Below are positions 42,790-53,343 of a DNA stretch of 64,000 nucleotides, one piece after another; the first letter of the stretch is position 1, and every line of letters begins with the position of its first letter. The notes beneath the pieces were generated by a model. It had not been told where the DNA came from. It worked only from the letters and a program-made list of their open reading frames with translations, and did not search any database. Both the position numbers and the translations under genes were made by a program. Source of the DNA: Ostrinia nubilalis (taxonomy: Eukaryota > Arthropoda > Insecta > Lepidoptera > Crambidae); assembly GCF_963855985.1 (NCBI RefSeq), contig NC_087109.1, positions 2,438,001 through 2,502,000 on the forward strand. Direction: 5' to 3'.

Positions 42790-43585
42790 AATCACTCTTA
42801 TGAGTTCTTTTGTGCAGGACTGTTTATTTATCCGGTCACAAAAATATACGGAACGGTTACGAAGACCGGGTAATCGGAGCGGAGTAGGTACACGGAGTGG
42901 GCTGTCGACGGACGCGGTGAAAACGATGATGCGGTGGACTGTAGACTGTGGACTGTATACGGTGGCACTCCGGTAGACGGTATCTCCAGTCGTTGCACAC
43001 TGAAGTTCGGTGGGTGGATCGTTGACTCGTCTTTGTCGAAGGACGGCGTCGATACGGTGCGCGGTGAAACGTATCCGAAGTCACGAAGCAATAACGGTGT
43101 CCGGTTCTGATGCTGAAGTCGTCACTATGATCACTATTCTTCTATCGCGGTGAGAAGTCTTCCTGTAGCTCTTCGGTCGGAGGAGGTTCACTCTTGATCT
43201 GTTCGGAGAACTGTCTTGAGTAAAACTGATTGACGAATCGGTCCGGCGGCCGGTTTATATACCGCTCCAGCTCGCCTACTAACTAGAAAATCGACGGTTC
43301 GCCCGCTTTCTGGAAGACGCGAGTACTTGCTCTAACGCGCGGGACTCGTAAACAAAGTTTTAAGGCGTCCGGATATGAGCCTTATTTCTTACGCGCTACG
43401 GTCGGTTATCGCGGGCGCGCGTGCTATTGCTGTCCTTTGCGCGCTCGCACTGTCTCTTTCTTTTCAAGTACTTGCCGCGCGCCGATGATTTATGACATAT
43501 CTATACCTATAGGCGAGTATATGTATTTGCTGCGGTTTCTTTTATATTTTTAGGGTTCTGTGGGAATAATTCGTAGTCGTCGTGA
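42790..43585 (-). repeat. solo-LTR-like segment or decayed promoter region
   Basis: A GC-rich block. On the minus strand it has a core promoter (see 43195-43261) followed about 400 bp later by AATAAA (42828 to 42823), the arrangement of an LTR's U3-R. The 8-bp direct repeat ACACATAA lies on both sides (42781-42788 and 43586-43593). Ends do not show clear TG...CA or inverted termini, so the boundary is provisional. It could instead be a gene promoter and first exon. Several short overlapping frames are GC-driven. Confidence 0.4.
43195..43261 (-). promoter_or_regulatory. core promoter: TATA box, Inr and DPE-like element
   Basis: Minus strand: TATATAAA at 43261 to 43254; initiator TCAGTT with +1 at 43227, which puts TATAAA at about -32; AGATCA at +28 to +33 (43200 to 43195), five of six DPE positions. 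Spacing of all three matches arthropod promoters. Confidence 0.65.
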
Positions 43586-43597
43586 ACACATAACAAG

Positions 43598-43700
43598 GCA
43601 GGTATTTGACCGCAATCTCACCTGGTGTTAAGTGAGATGCAGTCCAGGATGGTACATGTCGGCCCTGTAAGTGACTTTCACTCTCGCCTTGAAAAGGCCC
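43598..43700 (+). repeat. SINE-like repeat family D, copy 1
   Basis: aaggcaggtatttgaccgca, atctcacctggtgttaagtg, agatgcagtccaggatggta and ctttcactctcgccttgaaa. The reverse of the same order is at 43960-44070. Confidence 0.6.
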
Positions 43701-43782
43701 GGATTATAGTGTTCGGGAAAGACAGCAGCAGGCAGCGAATTCCAGTCCCTAGCTGTTCGCATTAAAAAAGAACATGAAGCTA

Positions 43783-43945
43783 AAGTTCAGCCAATAATGA
43801 CATCCACTGTTGGACAAATAGGTCTCCCTCAAGGTATTGAGCGCCTGCATCCAGGTGCTACCCGCGACCTTCACTAGACCATCTGTCTATCGGGTAGGAT
43901 ACCTGCCCACACTACGTCTTCCGATTCGAATTTTGTAAAGAAAGC
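43783..43945 (-). mobile_element. RTE-type LINE fragment, (AACG) class
   Basis: cagccaataatgacatccac plus tgttggacaaataggtctcc and gctacccgcgaccttcacta: reverse RTE tail without a simple-repeat tract. It sits between two inverted family D copies. Confidence 0.75.
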
Positions 43946-43959
43946 CAAATTCATAAAGT

Positions 43960-44070
43960 ATCATCTTTTCAAGGCGAGAGTGAATAGTACAGGGCAGATA
44001 ATGTACCATCCTAGACTGCATTTCACTTAACACCAGGTGCGATTGCGGTCAAATACCTGCCTTGTTATGC
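43960..44070 (-). repeat. SINE-like repeat family D, copy 2 (inverted)
   Basis: ttcaaggcgagagtgaatag, ggcagataatgtaccatcct, aacaccaggtgcgattgcgg and caaatacctgccttgttatg. Together with copy 1 it forms a 470-bp inverted pair. Confidence 0.6.
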
Positions 44071-44322
44071 ATAAAAAACTACCAAGTTATTTATTGTATC
44101 AAAATAAATTGCTAAGTCAAATGAATAAATTACTCCAAGTTATGAAATGAATATTACGAATTACATGCCAGCTAGCATTAAACCTATATTGACGGTTAAA
44201 AATAAACGGGAGACGTTCCCGATAAATTATGAGGGCGGGAGATTGCATTTGCACTTTCACTAGCGAGAGCCAATAAGTTTGTGTTTTTTCGTTACCATGG
44301 AGTTACTCGCTTAAGTTCTTTA

Positions 44323-44665
44323 GAGCCAAAGCACAAGCGTCGTGGCGGCGCTGCGATGCCGGAGCGATGCCGCTGAGTCGTCTAAAGCCTGGTCCGTGAG
44401 CACGTAGAATCCCGTCCAATAACCCCAAGCTACCCATCCTTATCGCTCGCGCGTAATTATATTGCTGTCGCGACTGTGCGACGCGCGCCCGCAGTGAGTG
44501 TGCGAGCGCGACAGCAACATAATTACGTGCGAGCGACAAGGATGGGCAGCTTGGGGTCATTGGACGGAATTCTACGTGCTCATGGACCAGGCTTTACATG
44601 GAAATAAGTATCTGTGGCGAGCAAACAAGCGGTGCGGCGCCGCAACGCATCGTGTGCTTTGGCTC
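44323..44665. mobile_element. TTA-flanked GC-rich MITE (Harbinger-like)
   Basis: TTA at 44320-44322 and 44666-44668; ends GAGCCAAAGCAC and gtgctttggctc. Long imperfect arms (ggtccgtgagcacgtagaat with attctacgtgctcatggacc; gctgtcgcgac near the middle). 343 bp. The 3-bp TTA duplication points to PIF/Harbinger. The open frames follow the GC-rich arms. Confidence 0.85.
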
Positions 44666-44727
44666 TTAGACGCTTTTGTTAGTAATTACGCAATTAGGTA
44701 CTTAAATTTTACTATTTCGTTCATTAA

Positions 44728-45651
44728 CCCGGCGCCAATGACGTGAAAATAATTGCAAAGACGATGACCCCGGGTCATATTGACCCATACTTCATCGATC
44801 ATTTTTCAGGAAATTGAACAAGTAATCTTAATTTTAATTACCTGTCTATGTTTATAGGGTTCTTTACTGAGCTAATAAAACAAAAATAATACTAATACAT
44901 AATATAAATCAATTTTTTATAAATTTTTAAACAAAACATGAAAAAATCATGTTTTAAACACAATGAGTCTATATTTTTTGTTTTTGGTAAAGATTTTTAG
45001 TATTTATAGAAATCAACAATGTTATATAGTGAAAAATAGATAAAATCAACTTCTTATATGCAGATACAATGAGATCAGTCTTCTACTTCATCATTCAGAG
45101 TCATGGAACTGCTGCAACTGGTGCAGTATGTAATCAAATGGTCTGGGCATGTAAAAGTGGCATGACGCACTTGCCGACGTCGTACTAATGCAAGGTCGAG
45201 ATTTTCCGAAGACTGAGTCCACATTACTTGCGTCTTTTTCACATTCGTTGCCATTTCTAAGTTTTGGCTATAACAGCCTGAAATTCTTCACTTTCGGAAT
45301 CCGACTCTTCTAGCAGCGCTTCATTCTTGCTGGGTCATTTAACAAAGTCATTTTGACTAAAACTTAAAAAAGAACAACATAAGCTAGCACTAAACACAAA
45401 ATAAGCGAATAAAAGTAAGCCACAAAATCACCGCGCCACCGATGACGCCGGGTCATAATGACCCGTTTTAATTTGAAGCCTGTGTATCTTGCTACGCAAG
45501 TGGAGTCACAATGAGTTAACTAACGGAATGGACTTAGGGAGGTTGTATCTCCAGCTATACGAACGATCGAACCACAAAATGGACTCAAAAAAAAATTATG
45601 AACGTTTGAAAATGCCTCGGGTCAATATGACCCAGCGTCATTGACGCCGGG
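44728..45651 (-). mobile_element. TTAA-flanked piggyBac-type element with transposase remnants
   Basis: TTAA at 44724-44727 and 45652-45655; ends CCCGGCGCCAATGACG and cattgacgccggg. Minus strand near 45325-45280 reads an acidic NEALLEESDSESEEFQ, typical of a piggyBac transposase N-terminus. Near 45180-45060 a Cys/His-containing remnant (RRRQVRHATFTCPDH) may be its C-terminal end. The middle of the gene is missing. Three GGGTCAnnnTGACCC palindromes lie at 44772-44786, 45450-45464 and 45619-45633. Confidence 0.85.
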
Positions 45652-45784
45652 TTAAAATCGGTTGAGCCTTTACTAGATAATTGATCAAGAAAAAGTTAAA
45701 ACCATAGACGACAGCTTGGGATCCGGACCAGTCCGGATCTGAAGAATAAAAACCTGGAAATAACCGACAGAAAGGCTGTTTTTT

Positions 45785-46420
45785 AGGGTTCCGTAGCCAA
45801 ATGGAAAAAAACGGAACCCTTATAGATTCGTCATGTCTGTCTGGTCGGTCCGTCCGTATGTCACAGCCATTTTTTTCCGAAACTATAAGAGCTATACTGT
45901 TGAAACTTGGTAAGTAGATGTATTCTGTGAACCGCATTAAGATATTGATGCAAAAATAAAAAAATAATAATAAATATTGGGGGCTTACTTAGAAACTGAA
46001 ACTCAAAAATTTTTTTTTCGTCAAACACATACGTGTGGGGTATCTATAGATAGGTCTTCAAAAATGATATCGAGGTTTCTAAAATACTTTTTTTCTAAAC
46101 CGAATAGTTTGCGTGACAGACGCTTCCAATGTGGAAAAAAGTTGGTCCCCCCCCCCCCCCCCCTCTCTCTTCTAAAATAAGAAAATGAAAAATCTAAAAA
46201 AAACATATGATGTACATTACTATAAAAACTACCAACGAAAATTGTTTTGAACGAGATCTAGTAAGTAGTTTTTTTTAATACCTCGTAAATCGTAAACCGC
46301 TTATTACCGCGTAATCTTTCATACAAATAACTTAAATTAAAAAAAAAAATTAATTTCATAAATCAATGGTACGGAACCCTTTGTGCGTGAGTCCGACACG
46401 CACTTGGCCGGTTTTTTTTT
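45785..46420 (+). repeat. dispersed repeat of about 0.64 kb (AGGGTTCCGTAG start)
   Basis: Starts agggttccgtagccaaatgg, has tcgtcatgtctgtctggtcg and ends ggtacggaaccctttgtgcg plus cacgcacttggccggttttt. I recognise the edges as a common Lepidoptera repeat; fragments occur at 15834, 16553 and 29288. It contains a poly-C run (46147-46165) and no coding frame. Class uncertain (LINE 3' region or SINE). Confidence 0.6.
46147..46165. repeat. poly-C homopolymer followed by (TC)n
   Basis: About 19 consecutive C followed by tctctctct. Length in the assembly is likely unreliable. Confidence 0.95.
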
Positions 46421-47003
46421 AAATAATTTATTTGTAAAAAATGTTAATAAATAAGATCTGCTGAACATGGCCGACACTTAAAACTATGAGTCTATTTCTG
46501 AGCCTGTCAATTCGCTTAGTGAGTTTCTCCAACTCAATCCTTATTTTCTAGGTAATGTCTGTAACAGTAGTTAGTAAAATTACCAACATCTAATAAAATA
46601 AACGTGTAATTTAAAACGGCTAGCAACTTTTAAAAATAATAAACTGAAAATGAAAAATAATCGTAAACCCAACCCTTCGTTTAATGAAAGAGATTTTTAT
46701 TTAATCTAAATTCGTTGTGATTTTCAGAACCATTTGATGACATTGAGTAATTAAGTTGAAGGAAATATTAATGAATACAAACGTTGGTAAGCGGACGCAA
46801 AAAGTAAGACGCGGCTTGACTTAGGGTGGTGATGGAAAATATAATGATTTAACTACTTCTTATTTAAAAAAACTATTTTAATGTACGAGTAATACAGAAA
46901 AAGTACTTAATGTTGATATCACTTAAACACACCTGCATCCTAGTTATTATAATCTCGCCTGGCAAAACGGACACAAAACCTCTCTTACTTTGCTATACTC
47001 TAA
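46421..47003. other. no recognisable gene
   Basis: AT-rich; no repeat edge or coding feature supported. Confidence 0.4.
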
Positions 47004-47121
47004 GGCTGAGTTTCACCACCTAACTTTAACGGTACCTATGACGATAACCGGTGTTTTTTTATGGAGTTTGACAGATTTTTGACGTTTGATTAAGTTAAAA
47101 GTAAGATCGTGCAATCTAACC
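47004..47121 (-). mobile_element. MITE family GGCTGGG, copy 3 (reverse)
   Basis: ggctgagtttcaccacctaa, gacgataaccggtgtttttt and atggagtttgacagattttt: the inverted interior order of copies 1 and 2. Confidence 0.75.
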
Positions 47122-47141
47122 TAAGAGTCTCTAACTCTACT

Positions 47142-47553
47142 CATCATCTCAGCCATAGGACGTCCACTGCTGAACATAAGCCTCCCCATGCTTTCCATGT
47201 TGCCTGGTTGGTAGCGGCCTGCGTCCAGCGCTTTTCTGAAACCTTTATGATGTCGTCGGTCCACCTTGCGGGTGGACGTCCCACGCTGCGTTTTCCGGTA
47301 CGCGGCCTCCACTCCAGAACCTTGCTGCCCCATCGGCCGTCAGTTCTACGTACTATTGCCCTGCCCATTGCCACTTCAGCTTGCTAATCCGTCCGGCTAT
47401 GTTAGCGACTTTAGTTCGTATACGGATCTCCTCATTTCTGATTCGATCTGGTAAAGAAACACCGAGGCTTAGACAGAAGCTCAAAGTTGCACAGCGTGCT
47501 ATGGAGAGGCCTATGCTCGGTGTTTTTTTTTTTGAGGAGATCCGTAAACGAAC
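47142..47553 (-). mobile_element. RTE-type LINE insertion with 5' inversion
   Basis: One 9-bp target duplication AACTCTACT (47133-47141 and 47554-47562) encloses two parts. 47142 to about 47466 is a reverse copy with its (GAT)n-type end at the left (catcatctcagccataggac). About 47476-47553 is a forward segment (ctcaaagttgcacagcgtgc, then gaggagatccgtaaacga) from the LINE region just upstream. The overlap (ggatctcctc, and reversed gaggagatcc) is present in both. This is the signature of twin-primed 5' inversion. Confidence 0.9.
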
Positions 47554-47562
47554 AACTCTACT

Positions 47563-48768
47563 TTTACAATTTTATTTTTGCTCATTTTGTAACGCCTGGA
47601 CTTTGCGTTCCCTTAAATCCCTTAACCAAAGTTTGTCAATTGACCTTTGCATATTTAGGTGTTCGCCATGTTTGCCCACAGGAACCTTTGGGGAATGTGA
47701 CCTTTACGTAACAATTTGTTGAAAATTTATGTCTGGAAGTGATATAGAATTACCCATACTGTGCATTATGTTGTAAGATTACTGATGTTTTGTGGAAAGT
47801 GGAAAGCAAAAACCGAGTTTTATTTGAGTATTCATATCGAGTTTATATGTCACCGTAATATTGTGAATTCCGTCAGATTATAATCTGACGTAGTTAAATT
47901 ACAATCTAACCTTTAAAATAAAAAAACCTAACCTAACCCACTGTTAGTTTACAATCTAACGCGTTATATAAACTGACAGAGTTCACAATACTTTTAATTA
48001 CTTTGGATGATTGATTGGGTATGTATTATGTAATAAATAAATAGTAGCGTTTCATATTGTTTGAATTAAACGGTTTCTATTAATTTTATTGATTTAATAC
48101 ACGTCTATAGCGGTTCATTTAAGAAAATGAAGACTGTTGTAACTTTAACGTTTCATTATATTCTCAGTTTTGTTCGCAACGCTTTTTAAGGCGTGGTGCT
48201 TAAATTGCATCTCTTATGCGATAGTTACACAGAAATTACCAAAAAGGTTATACGCATCGCTCGCAGACAAGCCCCGTCTTCGCCGGATATTTCAAGCATC
48301 AATTTGGCAGAGTTTCATTAAGGGACTCTCGTCTTAATTGACTGAATGCGAGTCTGTTTGCTAAACATAAGGGTCTAGTGGGGACGAGTGCAAACATTTG
48401 TGAGAAAAAAGGCCATAGTCACTTAAGGGGTATGAGATTATGTATTAATTGTTGAGTACAGTTTCGTATAAGAGCGCTATAATTCAGCAATTTTGGTTCT
48501 GTATCGTTGTTTTATGGGATGATTAAAGAATAACTAATACAATGTACCTACGTATCTAAGACTGACTACAGAACAGTGGTAAATGTAAGCAATAATTACC
48601 TAATTCGTTTTAATAAGGTAAAGTGGACCGACGACCTTTTGAAGATATTTGATGGATATAAAATTTGGAAGATCGTAACTCTATTCGGTGGAAACTAATT
48701 AAAAAATTAAAGACAAAATAATACTTGAATGCAACGTAAGTCATGTCAGTATGTTCATATACATAATA
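47563..48768. other. no recognisable gene (about 1.2 kb)
   Basis: AT-rich. A nearly perfect short inverted pair around ttcacaatac/gtattgtgaa (47854-47870 and 47980-47992), with tctgacgtagttaaattaca between, marks an old small element. ggaccgacgacctttt at 48627 is a scrap of RTE coding tail. Confidence 0.35.
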
Positions 48769-49600
48769 CAGTGTGAGTCACGTTAAAGTGTACATATGAA
48801 AAAAGATAATACTAGACCTATTTTTATCGACAAAAAAGAGGTCAAATTTTTTTTGAGATTTTAAAAAAAAAAATATAGATTTTTTTTTCTTCCAATTACT
48901 TAGTGTAAAGAAAACGTAATAACTTTTAAACTAAGCGGTATATCCTGATAAAATAAAAACAGTAATAATGCTAAATAACAGGCAATACTAAAAAAATACA
49001 TAAAATACACAAAAAAGGCCAACAAATAATAAAAAATGATACTTTTTGAAAAAAATCTGCTTTTAAATTCGTGTTTTTTTGGTTATTTGATAAATTTCTC
49101 AAAAAAATGCCCCTATAACCGGTGGTTTTTATTACTTTGTGTTATTCATTAACATTATAGCAAATGTTGTGATAGGGATAGAGACATGCGATTTGTGGTT
49201 TTACAAAGATAATACGATAGAGAATAATACAAAGTAATAAAAACTACCTGTTATAGGGGCATTCTTTTGAGAAATTTATCAAATAACCAAAAAAATACGA
49301 AATTTTATGCAGATTTTTTTCAAAAAGTATAATTTTTTATTATTTGTTGGCACTTTCTGGGTATTTTATGTGTTTTTTCAGTATTGCCTATTATTTAGCA
49401 TTATTACTGTTTTTATTTTATCAGGATATACCGCTTAGTTTAAAAGTTATTATGTTTTCTTTACAATAAGTAATTGGAAGAAATAAAAATCTGTAAAAAA
49501 TTTTAAAAAAATCTCAAAAACTTTTGACCTCTTTTTTGTCGATAAAAATAGGTCTAGTTTCACCTATTTTCATATGTACACTTTAACGTGACTCACACTG
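48769..49600. mobile_element. 832-bp palindromic TA-flanked element
   Basis: TA at 48767-48768 and 49601-49602; ends CAGTGTGAGTCACGTTAAAG and its complement. The arms are reverse complements for about 380 bp (for example acaaaaaagaggtcaaattt and cttttgacctcttttttgtc), around a centre near 49185 (agcaaatgttgtgataggga). AT-rich, non-coding. The CAGTGTG start is shared with 33206, so the two may be related families. Confidence 0.92.
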
Positions 49601-49615
49601 TATATTTACAAAGTA

Positions 49616-50086
49616 CAGTCACGGAATGAAAAGGTTCGTCAGTTTTCAAATTGATTCCTTCAACGAATCGCGAGCACATTTACCTTTTGAAACTATGTTA
49701 CAGAATAATCTCGAGTTAGAGAAAATAATCTTTAACTGTTCGTCAGTAAAGTTCAAAATTATTCAGATCAAAGTTGTTTGACGATTTATCTTGTCAAGAA
49801 GATTATTATGATTGATAAACTAAAACCTTCTTGTTGGTTCAACCTGCCATTATTATTTCTTTTAAATAAAAAAAAGCTATTGTCAATTGGTCAATGTCAT
49901 CATTGCATTGTACTGATGGGATAGAAAAATAAACAAGCAAAACCTTATTCGTTAGCAAACGTCATATTTATTTAAATGTTAGCGGCACTGTTTCTTGCAC
50001 TGTTATGTTGGCAGGTTTGACTCTTACAGTACCTAGTGCAAGCGAAAACCGACACTAAGGTGACGAACCTTTTCATTCCGCGACTG
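49616..50086. mobile_element. TA-flanked inverted-repeat element, 15 bp from the palindrome
   Basis: Flanked by TA (49614-49615, 50087-50088). CAGTCACGGAATGAAAAGGT at the left mirrors aaccttttcattccgcgactg at the right. 471 bp, interior unique and non-coding. Confidence 0.85.
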
Positions 50087-50428
50087 TACATAATCCTTCT
50101 GTTTCATTCCAACATAAATTAAAACTCTAAAGGGAAGATATGAATAACTAATTTAGTACCGTCAGTAAACGCAACTTCGTTCCGAGATTTTGACAATCAA
50201 ATATACTTACCCAGGTCACACGATAGTACCACGGCAGCACCTCAAGCTACATACTGTTGCTTCTTGTACAGTTGTAACAAGGTTGATTTTCCAACAAAAA
50301 TGTTTAACTTGGTGTGCCAAGATAAGGTTTTTATTAAATTCGTGCATCAATGGCGAACTGATTGACAAAATTTAATTAATACAGTCGCCGAAAGTAATTT
50401 AGTTAATTTTAGCTATTTGACTCATTAA

Positions 50429-50524
50429 GGCTGGGTTGTGACATTTTGAAATCTGTCAAACTCCGTACAAAAAACACCGGTTATCGTCAATGTTACGGAC
50501 AAAGCTAGATGGTGTAACCCAGCC
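50429..50524 (+). mobile_element. MITE family GGCTGGG, copy 4
   Basis: GGCTGGGTTGTG start and gatggtgtaacccagcc end; shortened interior with caccggttatcgtcaatgtt. Confidence 0.8.
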
Positions 50525-50634
50525 TAAGAGTGAATTGCTACTTTAACCTTAACTATAACCATAACCGGTGTTTTTGTATGGAGTTTGACAGACTTTTGTT
50601 AAAGTGAAAATAAGATAGTGCAACCAGAAGGCCT
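50525..50634 (-). mobile_element. MITE family GGCTGGG, copy 5 (reverse, adjoining copy 4)
   Basis: ttgctactttaaccttaact, accggtgtttttgtatggag and ataagatagtgcaaccaga. Back to back with copy 4, so the pair is a composite inverted repeat. Confidence 0.7.
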
Positions 50635-50724
50635 AAGATGCGCGCCGCGATAAGCGGTTATCACGCCATTCGATTTTCCCCATACATTTTGATGTCGATA
50701 AAAGTTATCACGGCGCGCATCTTA
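50630..50724. mobile_element. small MITE with GC-rich ends
   Basis: ggcctaagatgcgcgccgcg at the left mirrors cggcgcgcatcttaggcc at the right; the inner gttatcac occurs in both arms. Its left end touches the preceding MITE. Confidence 0.85.
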
Positions 50725-50734
50725 GGCCTACAGG

Positions 50735-51104
50735 CCTAAGTTTGATTAATGTTAATAAAATTTATCCCTAAATGCTTTTTCTTCACAAGAAATAAGTCCG
50801 ATTTTTCTAACGCATTGTCCCAGTACAATTGTCTTCGAAACGTACCTACATAATTTTTTATTTCAACAATATAGAGGCAACATAAAATACAGAGGTATTT
50901 TATCTGCTATTTACATGAATTACTTAGATATCCGAAATGCGAGAGTCTGTTAGGCAGTCTGTCTCTATCGTCTGTCTATCAAAATTATATCTGTCTGTTA
51001 AGTTTTTACACCCAAATCCCTGAATCACTGTAGAAGAGTTTTAATATGCAGACTTTTGTTCAAAATAATACCTACTTATTATATGAGTGGATGTGAATGA
51101 CCTC
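50735..51104. other. no recognisable gene
   Basis: AT-rich; nothing supported. Confidence 0.4.
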
Positions 51105-51242
51105 ATCATCACCATCATTATCTCAGCCATAGGACGTCCACTGCTGAACATAGGCTTCCCCCAATGCTTACCATGTTGCCCGGTTGGTAGCGGCCTGCGT
51201 CCAGCGCCTTCCTGCTACCTTTATGATGTCGTCGGTCGGTGA
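51105..51242 (-). mobile_element. RTE-type LINE tail, (GAT)n class
   Basis: tcatcatcaccatcattatc, ataggacgtccactgctgaa, tagcggcctgcgtccagcgc and ttatgatgtcgtcggtc. Target duplication not certain. Confidence 0.85.
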
Positions 51243-51265
51243 ACCTTGAGGTGTCCAATGAATGG

Positions 51266-51603
51266 TCTAAGGCCCGGTTTTCACCATAGCGGAACGGAGC
51301 GGAGATGTATTTGAATAACTAATCAGATTTCATTATTTCCACATCTCTCCGCTCAGCGCCGCGCCACCGCGGCAAATTCTATAGAAAAATTAGTCCGCCC
51401 GACACAAATCTCCTCTTTTCTCCGCTCCGCTCCACCTTGGCCTTGGTGGAAACCGAGTCATCATCATCATCATTTCAGCCATAGGACGTCCACTGCTGAA
51501 CATAGGCCTCCCCTAATGCTTTCCACGTTGATCGATTGGTAGCGGCCGGCCTGCATCCGGCGCTTCCCTGCTACCTTTACGATGTCGTCGAACCGAGTCT
51601 TAT
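51266..51603. mobile_element. MITE (cggagcggag class) interrupted by an RTE tail
   Basis: The left end ggcccggttttcaccatagc mirrors the right end tggtggaaaccgagtctta. Inner arms agcggaacggagcggagatg and ctccgctccgctccacc are complementary. The RTE copy at 51460-51590 sits within the last bases of the right end, so the MITE is older than that RTE insertion. Confidence 0.8.
51460..51590 (-). mobile_element. RTE-type LINE tail inserted in a MITE end
   Basis: Reverse RTE 3' end with (GAT)n tail. A 9-bp target duplication AACCGAGTC at 51451-51459 and 51591-51599. Confidence 0.92.
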
Positions 51604-52914
51604 GGAGAAATTAACCATTTCTCAAGTAGATAAGTACCTGAGGACTCTGAAGTTTCATATTTATTTTATGATTAAGTCATTTATTGGTGTCTGGTAGGAA
51701 AAAGACGTAAACAGCAAAGCAAATTCTGATCCAATTTCTATTTACCAAAAGATTGAAAAATACACCCGCAATATGCACTATAATACCAACATTTCAGCCA
51801 AAAGTACATTTTTATGTTAACATCACGTGTATGGGAATATTCCCGTAACTTTTTATGGGCTCTATAAAGTTACACAACAGTTGCTTGAACGGAAACCGAT
51901 GAAGTTTGCGTTTGTCTAAAATGCGTGGGAAAGCAATGTTTTTGCTATGTTCATATTATTATGTAGGTAGTTTATTTTGATTGCCATTTCAATCTCGTGC
52001 TTGCAACAGTGCCAAAATATCGTAAACTCAAAATTAAGGTACATGGTAGCATTCTGGTTAGTAATAATAATAATCGTGCTGCAAAGTCTTTAAAAATCAC
52101 TACGTTATTTTTCTGTTTGTCTACTTGTGTAAAAAATGCAAGTGAACCAAAGCTATACGTTTTGTCAGTAAGACCCTGAAAGGACAAAAATAAAGGTAAA
52201 ATCTGAAAATAGTAAGGTATAATTTATAAATCACACTTTTTTGCCGTTACAAACTCATTTGCACCATCTTAATATAAAAATACCTTCCTTGTCTTGCATA
52301 AAAAAAATAAAAATAAAACCCTTAATAACAAAAAAAAAACACAAAAAATCCCCCGTGGCAGACGGAAATCTATGCTGACGAATATAAGTAAAAAATCGAG
52401 CTTTTAGAAAGAAGAAGAAGAAAGAAAGTATTTATTTGATGCGAGTATTAAAAGCGTTACAAATAAATAACAACTTAAACACTAAAAAACAGAGTACACG
52501 CACAAAAATTACTTGTTTACGTGTTTACATTACTCAAAGTTTTATCTATTAAAAGGCCGTTTTATCATAAATCTTTATCATTTTATTTTAAAAACCTCGT
52601 ACATTATTTCTGTTCTATGTATTAGCATGAATTGGAACCATAATAATAGACTTCCTCATTACCGTCGATTCATTTATAACATGCCGCCAGCTTGAGTCTA
52701 GAATCTAGACCAAAGAGTTCCTAGAGCTAATAAAGCCTTTTGTTCTAGGGAAACTAGTTTTAAAAGACATTCAGTATAGTGAGGTTATGAAGGTTTTAGT
52801 AGCTAGATGATGTGTACATTAGCTCGGCAAATACGTTAATAGTGAAGTAGAAGTTATTCAGACATAATTTGTTCAAATTCTGGATCAATTTTAGGATTCA
52901 TAAATTAAATCTTA
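51604..52914. other. no recognisable gene (1.3 kb)
   Basis: AT-rich. A GAAA/GAAG-rich tract at 52409-52428 followed by tatttatttgatgcgagtat resembles the tail region near 11711. The frames at 51972-52695 have no family features. Confidence 0.4.
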
Positions 52915-53330
52915 TTCATAAATTAGATCTGAGACGTGGTAGCTTACTATGGGCCTCATAAGAAGGCTCAAGATCACCCAAAAGGCGATGGAGCGTGCTA
53001 TGCTCGGAGTTTCCCTGCGTGATCGAATCAGAAATGAGGAGATCCATAGGAGAACCAAAGTGACTGACATAGCCCGCAGAATCAGTCAGCAGTGGGCAGA
53101 GCACATAGCTCGTAGAGCTGACGGCTGCTGGGGCAGGAAAGTTCTTGAGTGGCGACCACGAGCCGGAAGACGTAGCGTGGGCAGGCCTCCCACTAGGTGG
53201 ACCGACAATCTGGTGAAGGTCGCGGGAGGCGCCTGGATGCGAGCGGCGCAGGACCGGTATTTGTGGAAATCCTTGGGGGAGGCCTTTGTCCGGTAGTGGA
53301 CGTGTTTTGGCTGAAACGAATGAACGAACG
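52915..53330 (+). mobile_element. longest RTE-type LINE copy in the window, (AACG) class
   Basis: A 13-bp target duplication AAATTAAATCTTA at 52902-52914 and 53331-53343. The 115-codon frame (52949-53296) covers the region after the RT catalytic core: LKITQKAMERAMLGVSLRDR, a W-x-x-H-I-A-R block, KVLEWRPRAGRRSVGRPPTR and the tail WTDNLVKVAG. In-frame stops lie just before it (TGG-TAG) and near its end (CGG-TAG), so it is dead. The clade call rests on this tail architecture and the (AACG)n tail. Confidence 0.92.
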
Positions 53331-53343
53331 AAATTAAATCTTA

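Noticed and set aside
44303..44746. Frames of 85 and 82 codons as a gene pair
   Set aside because: They read the two arms of the palindromic MITE at 44323-44665.
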